From Kineosporia babensis (GTDB lineage: Bacteria; Actinomycetota; Actinomycetes; Actinomycetales; Kineosporiaceae), in the NCBI RefSeq assembly GCF_021129305.1, contig NZ_JAJOMB010000002.1, positions 124,001 through 188,000 of the forward strand: a stretch of 64,000 bases of DNA, written 5' to 3'. Below the pieces are notes generated by a model. That model was not told the DNA's origin, searched no databases, and worked only from the letters and a program-made list of their open reading frames with translations. Made by a program: the position numbers and the translations under genes. Shown here one piece after another: positions 57,974-64,000 of the stretch (position 1 is the first letter of the stretch; every line of letters begins with the position of its first letter).

Positions 57974-60900
57974 ATGTCTCGTTCCTGGCCGGAGCCGCAG
58001 GCCGCGGTTGCCGAGTTGGTTTCTGCTCAGCCCTTTCTGATCGGAGTGCGGCATCATTCGCCTGCCCTGGCGGCCGTGATTCCGGCGCTGCTCGATGCCC
58101 TGCAACCAGACGCGCTGCTGATCGAGTTGCCGCCCCAGTTCGCCGATTGGCTGCCTTGGCTGGGGCATCCGCGCACGGTTGCCCCGGTGGCGCTGGCCGG
58201 GTCGGGGGAGCCGTTGCCGTTCTACCCGTTTGCGGACTTCTCGCCGGAACTGGTGGCCATCCGCTGGGCGGTCCAGCGCGGTGTGGAGATTGTGCCGTGT
58301 GACCTTCCTTTGGGCGATGCGGGATGGGCCGAGCGTGGCCCGAGGAGGCGGAAGAGCTTTGGCTCTCCTTTCTCCCAGGCGCTACGGAAAGCTCAGACCG
58401 GCCGGGACGGTGACGACCTGTGGGATCGGGTGGTCGAGGCGCCGGCTGCGGGCTGCACTCCGGAGCAGGTGCGGCGGGCGGCACTGGCGGTGGGTTGGGC
58501 GATGCGGGCCGATGAGGCTGCCGACGGCCGGGTTGCCGGGGTGGACCTGCGGCGGGAAGCGCAGATGCGGGCGGTCGTCCAGGATTATCGGCAGCAGCAT
58601 CATGAGGCACGGATCGTATTGCTGGTCGGTGCATTTCATGCTCCGGCGTTGATTGATTCTGCAACGGTGGACCCGGCTCGGGAATACAGGGTCGCGGCGC
58701 TGGACGAGCCGCGGCCGGTCCTTCAGGTGGTCACCAGCCTGGTTCCTTATGCAGATCCGTTGCTGGACAGTCGTTCTGGCTATCCGGCGGGCATTCGAGA
58801 CCCACGGTGGCAGGCGGAGACGGTTAAGGCGGGCGGTGATCCGGTCAAGCTTTCGGCTGCGGCGGCTCGGGTGGCCGTGGAGGTCTGTGCGGCGGTCCGG
58901 GAAGGCGGGCATCCGGCTGGGCCGGGAGAGGCTCGCGAAGTTGTCCGGCTGACCGAGGATCTCGCTCGGTTGCGGGGACTGCCGGCTCCCGGGCGCAGCG
59001 AGATCGTCGAGGCACTGACCACGGTGCTGGCGCAGGGCGAGACGCTGGGGCGGGGGCGAGTGGTGGCTCAGGCGATGGAGCAGGTGCTGATCGGTGAGCG
59101 TCGGGGTCGTCTGGCGCCGGGCACTCCCCGGTCGGGGCTCGGGCCTTCGCTGGAGGCCCTGCTCAAGGAGCTGAAGTTACCGAATCCGGATGCGCCGCTG
59201 CGTAAAGAGCTCCGGCTGGATCCGCTGCGCAGTCCGCTGGACCGCCGCCGCGAGGTCACTCTGCAGCGTATTCAGGCCTGCGAGATCTACTACGCCCTGG
59301 CCGCCGAGGTTCAAGGGGTTGGCGCGGCGGCGGCCCTGACCACGCACTGGCTCGCCGCCTGGACGCCCACCTGTGCGGCGCTCACCGAGGTCGCCGGTCT
59401 GCTCGGCGTGACTCTGGAGCAGGCGTCCGAGGGCACCCTTCGGCGTCAGCGGGAACGTGAGCGGGCCGATGGCGGAAGTACCGCCCAGCAGGTGCTCGAC
59501 GGATTGCTGGCAGCCGCCGAATGTGGCCTGTCCGCGCTGGCTTCCGACCGGCTGGACGATGTGATCCGGGTGTTGCCGACCACGGCCACCCTGCCCGAGC
59601 TGCTCACCGGCCTCGATCTGCTCAGCCGGCTGGAACAGGGTACCGTGCCCGGCATGGTCGGTCACCCGATCAGCGCTCTGGGCTCGGTCGTGGAGGAGGT
59701 GCACACCGCGGCGATTCGCCAGGTCGACGGGCTGGCCGGTTCCACCGATCTGGCCGATGCCCGGGCCCTGCTGGCTCTGGTGGTCCGCCACGACCAGATC
59801 GGCGCCGGGCTGCGGCTGGATGCAGCGCTGAAACGGCTTGCGGGTGAGGGCAGTCCGCTGATGCGTGGGGCCGCAGCGGCGGTGCGGGTGCTGCTCGGGC
59901 TGGACGAGGCGGCCGAGCTCGGTGACCGGGCGGCGGCGTGGCTCGACCTGGATGCCCCGGGTGAGATCACGGCCCGGTTGTCCGGCCTGCTCATCGTGGC
60001 CGGCCCGCTCCTGGAGGCCGGTGGCGACGTGCTGGATCCGTTGCTGGCCCGGTTGGAGCAGATGCCCGAGACGCTGTTCCTTCGGCGGTTGCCGGCCGTG
60101 CGGGGCGGCTTCGACGTGCTCACCCCGGCCGCCCGCAGCCGGTTGCTCACGGCGGTGGAAGCCCGGCTGGAAGATCGGCTCGACCTGGGCGTATCAACCG
60201 ATCCGGGGTTGCTCGGGCGCTGGGCCCAGGCCGATGCGCACGCCCTGGAGGTTCTGCGGGAACGCGGTCTGGCCAGTTCGGTCGCCCTTGCTCCGGCCGA
60301 TCGCTGGCGGCTGGTGCTCGGTCAGAAACAGGAGCAGTTGCCCGCCCAGGCCAAGCGGTACGGCGTGGCGTTGGACGAGCTCTACGGGCAGGACCGGGGC
60401 GAGGGAGCGGGCGGCGATCTGCGGGGGCCCGGTGCCGGAGACGGATCCGGGTATCCGGGCGTGCGGGAATGGTCCGAAGAGCTCACTCACCTGTTCGGCG
60501 CCACCGTGCGGGAAGAGGTGCTGGCCGCCGCTGCGTCCGGGGGCCGGGTGGATGCCGCCCTGGCGATTGACCCGGCTCTGGCCAGGCCTTCGGTCGAGCT
60601 GCTGACCAGTGTGCTTTCGCTGGTGGGGGCCTTGCCGGAGCGAACGGTGGCTCGGTTGCGCCCCCTGGTGGCCAAGGTGGTCGCCGACCTGACTCAAGAC
60701 CTCGCTCGCACCCTGACTCCGGCTCTGACCAGTCTGACCTCACCTCGGCCCACACGTCGTCCGGGCGGTCCGATCGACCTGCACCGCACCATCCGGGCCA
60801 ACCTCCGGACGGTACGCCACGGCCCCGACGGCACGCTCACGGTGATTCCCGAGCACCCGGTGTTCAAGACCCGGAGCAAACGCACCACCGATTGGCGGGT

Positions 60901-61384
60901 CATCCTGCTGGTCGATGTCTCCGGTTCGATGGAGGCTTCCACGGTCTGGTCGGCCATCACCGCTGCCGTGCTTTCCGGTGTGCCCGCGCTGACCACGCAT
61001 ATGCTGGCGTTCTCCACCGACGTCATCGATCTCACCGGCGTGGTCAGCGATCCGCTGTCACTGCTGCTGGAAGTCGATGTCGGCGGCGGAACTTCGATCG
61101 CCACCGGGCTGGCGGCCGCCCGTGAACTGGTCACGGTGCCCAGCCGCACGATGGTCGTGGTGGTGAGCGACTTCGAGGAGGGCGGGGCGATCGGCCCGTT
61201 GCTGGCCCAGGTGCGTCTGCTGGTGGATGCGGGGGTGCGGGTGCTGGGTTGCGCCGGCCTGGATGAGACGGGCGCGGCGCGGTACAGCGTCTCGGTGGCG
61301 AGTCAGCTGGTGGGGGCCGGCATGCCGGTCGCCGCGCTGAGCCCGTTGGAGCTGGCGCGCTGGGTCGGGGAGCAGGTCCGGTGA
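57974..61384 (+). CDS. DUF5682-VWA fusion protein (YehM+YehP-like)
   Basis: About 1136 residues from ATG 57974. The N-terminal DUF5682 part begins LIGVRHHSPALAAVIPALLDALQPDALLIELPP (from about residue 22) and goes on FYPFADFSPELVAIRWAVQRGVEIVPCDLP; a helical middle part (about 350-950) follows. The C-terminal 160 residues are a CoxE-like VWA domain with MIDAS VILLVDVSGSMEAS (Asp near 980) and later VSDFEEGG. In E. coli and many bacteria YehM (DUF5682) and YehP (VWA) are separate; here they are one polypeptide without intervening stop or frameshift. It should be the partner of the MoxR ATPase. No membrane helix. Confidence 0.88.
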   Translation: MSRSWPEPQAAVAELVSAQPFLIGVRHHSPALAAVIPALLDALQPDALLIELPPQFADWLPWLGHPRTVAPVALAGSGEPLPFYPFADFSPELVAIRWAVQRGVEIVPCDLPLGDAGWAERGPRRRKSFGSPFSQALRKAQTGRDGDDLWDRVVEAPAAGCTPEQVRRAALAVGWAMRADEAADGRVAGVDLRREAQMRAVVQDYRQQHHEARIVLLVGAFHAPALIDSATVDPAREYRVAALDEPRPVLQVVTSLVPYADPLLDSRSGYPAGIRDPRWQAETVKAGGDPVKLSAAAARVAVEVCAAVREGGHPAGPGEAREVVRLTEDLARLRGLPAPGRSEIVEALTTVLAQGETLGRGRVVAQAMEQVLIGERRGRLAPGTPRSGLGPSLEALLKELKLPNPDAPLRKELRLDPLRSPLDRRREVTLQRIQACEIYYALAAEVQGVGAAAALTTHWLAAWTPTCAALTEVAGLLGVTLEQASEGTLRRQRERERADGGSTAQQVLDGLLAAAECGLSALASDRLDDVIRVLPTTATLPELLTGLDLLSRLEQGTVPGMVGHPISALGSVVEEVHTAAIRQVDGLAGSTDLADARALLALVVRHDQIGAGLRLDAALKRLAGEGSPLMRGAAAAVRVLLGLDEAAELGDRAAAWLDLDAPGEITARLSGLLIVAGPLLEAGGDVLDPLLARLEQMPETLFLRRLPAVRGGFDVLTPAARSRLLTAVEARLEDRLDLGVSTDPGLLGRWAQADAHALEVLRERGLASSVALAPADRWRLVLGQKQEQLPAQAKRYGVALDELYGQDRGEGAGGDLRGPGAGDGSGYPGVREWSEELTHLFGATVREEVLAAAASGGRVDAALAIDPALARPSVELLTSVLSLVGALPERTVARLRPLVAKVVADLTQDLARTLTPALTSLTSPRPTRRPGGPIDLHRTIRANLRTVRHGPDGTLTVIPEHPVFKTRSKRTTDWRVILLVDVSGSMEASTVWSAITAAVLSGVPALTTHMLAFSTDVIDLTGVVSDPLSLLLEVDVGGGTSIATGLAAARELVTVPSRTMVVVVSDFEEGGAIGPLLAQVRLLVDAGVRVLGCAGLDETGAARYSVSVASQLVGAGMPVAALSPLELARWVGEQVR

Positions 61385-62745
61385 ACCTGCCCTGGAAACC
61401 GGCGGAACGGGCTGCTGCTCAGCTGGTTTGGGACGCGGCCGGGCAGTTGCTCGATTGCGGGCTGGCAGGAGCCGGGGCTGCGCTTCAGGGGCAGCTGCTG
61501 GCCGGAGTGCACCAGGCTCGGTTGCGTGCGTTGCATCGGCTGGCCTCGGCGACGACCAGGGTGGCCAGCGGGATTCGGGCGGCGCAGGCCGATGACGGGG
61601 ACTTCTCGCTGCCGTCGCTCACGGCCGATCTGCTGGAGGTGCTGTCGGTTGCCCATGCCGTGATCAGCGGGCGCGGCGATCCGGGGGAGTGGCGGGGGAC
61701 GGCGCGGACGGTTTACCAGGGTGTGGGGGATCTGCGGCTGGCCGGGTTGTGCATGGAGCCGGTGGTGAGTTCGGCGGGGTACGCGGGGGTGGTGGTCTGG
61801 CTGATTGATGCGGACGGACGGCTGTGGTCGGTTTCGGACGTCAAGCCGGGTGGGGCGGAACGCGTGCCGGGGTCGGCGGCCGGTGCCGTGGCGGTCGGGG
61901 AGACCGGGCTTTCGCACCGGGAACTGTCGCGCGCGGGGATGATCATGACCGCTGCTACTGCCAACAATGATGGACGTCTCGGGTCGGGTCACGCGGTCGG
62001 GGCGGTTCGTGCGGCAGGGCTCGCCTGGACGCAACCGCAGCTCGTGAGGCGGTTCGGTGTAGTGAACGCCGGTACTGCCCGGGCGAACGTTCCTCGTCTG
62101 CTGGATCTCACGGTCTGTGGCCACGAGCGCGCTGCCGTCCTGGCGGTGGACCGGGCGGGTACCGGGGTTCGTCTCGTTGCGCCGCCCGGGCCGGTGCCGC
62201 AGGACAACCTGCGGGTGCTGGCGGGCAAGGCCGGTCTGCGATTCCTGGCGGTCGCCCGGCCGCGGTCCGACGACGTCAACGCCTCGGCTCGATTCCTCGG
62301 GGTGCCAGGCACGATGGAGCTGGTCTCGGTCGGTGGTGCGGAGCTACGGCTGCCGGCGGTGCTGAACGGGCACGCCGACCTGGGGTTCGATCGGCTGAAC
62401 GCGCGCTCGCTGCGGCCCTCCGGCCCGGTGCCGGAGTATCCGCAGGTGAGTGATGTCACCGATCCGCTGCTCGGGTACCGGCGCCGGCTGGAGCGGGTGG
62501 TCTCCGGAGGCAGGCGCACGCTTTCCGTTCCGGGGGTGCCCCAAGAGGTCCGGTCGGAAGCTGCGCGCCTGCGCAGTGAGCAGCTGACCACCGCGGCCAC
62601 CCTGCTGGAGAACCTGCTGCAGGCGGCTCATCCGCACCGACGGGATGAGTTCGGCCGGCTCGCCGGTCCGGCCGATGACGCTCTGGCGAAGGCCTGGTTG
62701 GCCGCCGCTACTTATCGGCGGGCCCTGCTCGGAGCGCCCTTGTGA
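61381..62745 (+). CDS. Unrecognised protein in the yehQ-like position
   Basis: 454 residues from GTG 61381, overlapping the upstream stop (GTGA). The N-terminal 100 residues are helical, then VYQGVGDLRLAGLCMEPVVSSAGYAGVVVWLIDADGRLWSVSDVKPGG opens a beta-rich region with GLSHRELSRAGMIMTAATANNDGRLGSG. The C-terminal third is mixed. In yehLMPQ-type operons the fourth gene carries a SWIM zinc finger (CxCx..CxH); no such Cys/His cluster is visible here, so it is either a different protein or a SWIM-less relative. No signal peptide or membrane segment. Cotranslated with the fusion protein, so it is likely part of the complex. Confidence 0.78.
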   Translation: MNLPWKPAERAAAQLVWDAAGQLLDCGLAGAGAALQGQLLAGVHQARLRALHRLASATTRVASGIRAAQADDGDFSLPSLTADLLEVLSVAHAVISGRGDPGEWRGTARTVYQGVGDLRLAGLCMEPVVSSAGYAGVVVWLIDADGRLWSVSDVKPGGAERVPGSAAGAVAVGETGLSHRELSRAGMIMTAATANNDGRLGSGHAVGAVRAAGLAWTQPQLVRRFGVVNAGTARANVPRLLDLTVCGHERAAVLAVDRAGTGVRLVAPPGPVPQDNLRVLAGKAGLRFLAVARPRSDDVNASARFLGVPGTMELVSVGGAELRLPAVLNGHADLGFDRLNARSLRPSGPVPEYPQVSDVTDPLLGYRRRLERVVSGGRRTLSVPGVPQEVRSEAARLRSEQLTTAATLLENLLQAAHPHRRDEFGRLAGPADDALAKAWLAAATYRRALLGAPL

Positions 62746-62830
62746 TTCTTGGTGAATTTGAGGCTGGAGAGGCTGTGGCCTGGGCGGATTTAAGGGAGCG
62801 CGCCGAAGTAGCGCCTAGACTCCGGTCATC

Positions 62831-63325
62831 GTGACGGAGTTGAGCAGCGCCTCCCAGCCGGAGGCCGAGCAGGAGCAGGCGGCTGAGGGCGATTCCGTCG
62901 CCGTCTCGCGGTGGTCGCTCCAGGCCCCGGGGATCGACGTGTTCTGGCCGATTCTCGCGGCCGTTCTCACCACCATCGTCATCGTGGTCGCGTTGGTGGC
63001 GCACTCTTCGATGGCGGCGGTCGGCGTGGGTACTCCGCGGACCGACTGGGCGCCTCGGCCCACCCCCGAGGCCGACCAGCCGTTCGTGGTGGTGCAGGTG
63101 GCCAGCTTCCCCAGCCGGGACGAGGGGCAGAGCGAGGTGCGCAAGCTGCGGCAGTCCGGCCTGGACGCGGCGGTGCTGAAGTCCGACCGCTACGCCCCGA
63201 TGAACGAGGGCTGGTACGTGGTCTACATCGGGCCGTTCACCGCGGACGCCGAGGGCCGGGCGCAGGCCAAGAAGTTCACCAAGGACATCGAGGGCTCACT
63301 CGTGCGCACTCTCCACCGGCGCTGA
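62831..63325 (+). CDS. Membrane-anchored SPOR-domain protein
   Basis: 164 residues from GTG 62831. An acidic cytoplasmic start (1-25), one membrane helix (about 38-60, FWPILAAVLTTIVIVVALVA) and a periplasmic-side SPOR domain (about 84-155): FVVVQVASFPSRDEGQSEVRKLRQSGLDAAVLKSDRY begins it, and EGWYVVYIGPFTADAEGRAQAKKF ends it. SPOR domains bind denuded glycan strands at septa, so a role in cell-wall or division is probable. Its 3' end overlaps the TetR gene on the other strand by 30 bp. It may be the last gene after the MoxR group, but 85 bp separate them. Confidence 0.88.
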   Translation: MTELSSASQPEAEQEQAAEGDSVAVSRWSLQAPGIDVFWPILAAVLTTIVIVVALVAHSSMAAVGVGTPRTDWAPRPTPEADQPFVVVQVASFPSRDEGQSEVRKLRQSGLDAAVLKSDRYAPMNEGWYVVYIGPFTADAEGRAQAKKFTKDIEGSLVRTLHRR

Positions 63326-63949
63326 GAGCCCCACCGCGGGCAGGATCACGTGGTCGATCAGGCGCAGCATGCTCTCCCGGGAGGGCGCCTTCTGGTGGTA
63401 CAGCGCCCGGAACATGCCCATGGCCGGGCCGAGTGAGGACATCAGCTCGACGTCCACCCCGTCCTCGATCTCGCCGCGCTCGATCGCCCGCTGGAACACC
63501 GTTTGGTAGGCACTGGCCCGCGGCCGGAGCATGATGTCGTTGATCGCCTCGAGCAGTTCCGGGTGGGCGGAGATCATCGAGGCCACGCCGAGCATGATCC
63601 GCAGGTGGCGATTGCTGTCGCTGACCGCCTTCGGCTTCACCATCGCCACCAGGTCGCCGCGCAGCGTGCCGGTGTCCGGCGGCAGGAACACCTGGCCCTG
63701 GCCCGGGCCCGGATGCTGCTTCATGCAGGCGATCGCGTCGATCACCAGCTCGGCCTTGGACGGCCAGCGGCGGTAGAGCGTGGCCTTACCGGCCTTGGCC
63801 CGGGTGGCCACCATGTCGACCGTCATGCCCTCGTAGCCGACCTCGGCCAGGACGTCGAGCGCGGCCTCGAGGATCTCCGGGTCGCGGGAGTGGTCGCGCT
63901 TGCGACCGACCCTGCTCGGCCCGGCCGGCTTCGCCGTCGGCGTGGTCAT
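63296..63949 (-). CDS. TetR-family transcriptional regulator
   Basis: 217 residues. The N-terminal HTH is complete: DPEILEAALDVLAEVGYEGMTVDMVATRAKAGKATLYRRWPSKAELVIDAI (about 23-73), matching TetR family (the KATLYRRWPSKAELV recognition helix region is diagnostic). The helical C-terminus should bind a ligand. ATG 63949 has GAGGTG a few bases upstream. Targets are likely to lie beyond the window on the divergent side. It overlaps the SPOR gene at 3' ends. Confidence 0.93.
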   Translation of the reverse strand: MTTPTAKPAGPSRVGRKRDHSRDPEILEAALDVLAEVGYEGMTVDMVATRAKAGKATLYRRWPSKAELVIDAIACMKQHPGPGQGQVFLPPDTGTLRGDLVAMVKPKAVSDSNRHLRIMLGVASMISAHPELLEAINDIMLRPRASAYQTVFQRAIERGEIEDGVDVELMSSLGPAMGMFRALYHQKAPSRESMLRLIDHVILPAVGLSAPVESAHE

Positions 63950-64000
63950 CTCGGTGGCACCTCGGTTCGTTGTCCGGACTGCGTTCGCGTTGCCCGTCAG

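Overview
The window is chromosomal DNA of a high-GC actinomycete. G or C fills most third codon positions, GTG and TTG starts are common, there is an IdeR/DtxR-type iron box, and several regulators belong to the actinomycete HTH+TPR type. The gene mix (two tyrosine autokinases of the Wzz/CpsD type, SIP flavoreductase, KdpDE, M13 peptidase, many XRE regulators) would suit a Kineosporia-like or Streptomyces-like organism, but genus is a guess. No tRNA, rRNA, CRISPR array, insertion sequence or prophage was seen.

Layout. 1-6.1 kb: 3' part of a thiolase, a Pro/Trp-rich membrane protein, then a + strand operon (thiamine-binding-like protein, a long acidic membrane protein, a lipoprotein, a thioredoxin-TPR co-chaperone). 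6.3-12 kb: a UDP-sugar-dehydrogenase-like protein without the usual catalytic Cys, an M13 peptidase and the glycogen branching enzyme. 12-17 kb: a low-molecular-weight tyrosine phosphatase facing a very long tyrosine autokinase whose 670-residue tail contains 16-residue repeats. 17-26.5 kb: DUF1232 protein, secreted HNH nuclease-like lipoprotein, iron-boxed siderophore-interacting protein, trehalose-synthase-like enzyme, an 887-bp gene-free stretch, small proteins, a GNAT enzyme, dihydrolipoamide dehydrogenase and a streptogrisin-like protease. 26.6-33 kb: membrane proteins, a discoidin-like surface protein, the second (short) tyrosine autokinase and an XRE regulator.

33.4-38 kb: a sulfite-oxidase-like molybdoenzyme beside the molybdate operon (HTH-Mop regulator, modA, modB, modC). 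38-44 kb: Bcr/CflA exporter, HAD hydrolase, XRE-TPR regulator, geranylgeranyl-reductase-like flavoprotein. 44-49.5 kb: kdpE-kdpD without kdpFABC, an XRE paralogue coupled to a RibD-like reductase. 49.5-53.2 kb: a tightly overlapping operon on the minus strand (acyl-CoA dehydrogenase-like, PIG-L deacetylase, SAM methyltransferase, family 2 glycosyltransferase, lipoprotein) that looks like a small modified-sugar or lipid pathway. 54.3-62.7 kb: an XRE regulator coupled to an APH-like kinase, followed by a MoxR ATPase, a fused DUF5682-VWA protein and an unrecognised 454-residue protein; this looks like a variant of the E. coli yehLMPQ type of MoxR/VWA system. 62.8-64 kb: SPOR-domain protein and a TetR regulator.

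The most interesting candidates for an under-described system are the MoxR/DUF5682-VWA locus (56797-62745), the deacetylase/methyltransferase/glycosyltransferase operon (49533-53148), and the paired tyrosine autokinases with different tails. Several perfect inverted repeats in intergenic regions are recorded as possible operators, terminators or switching structures.
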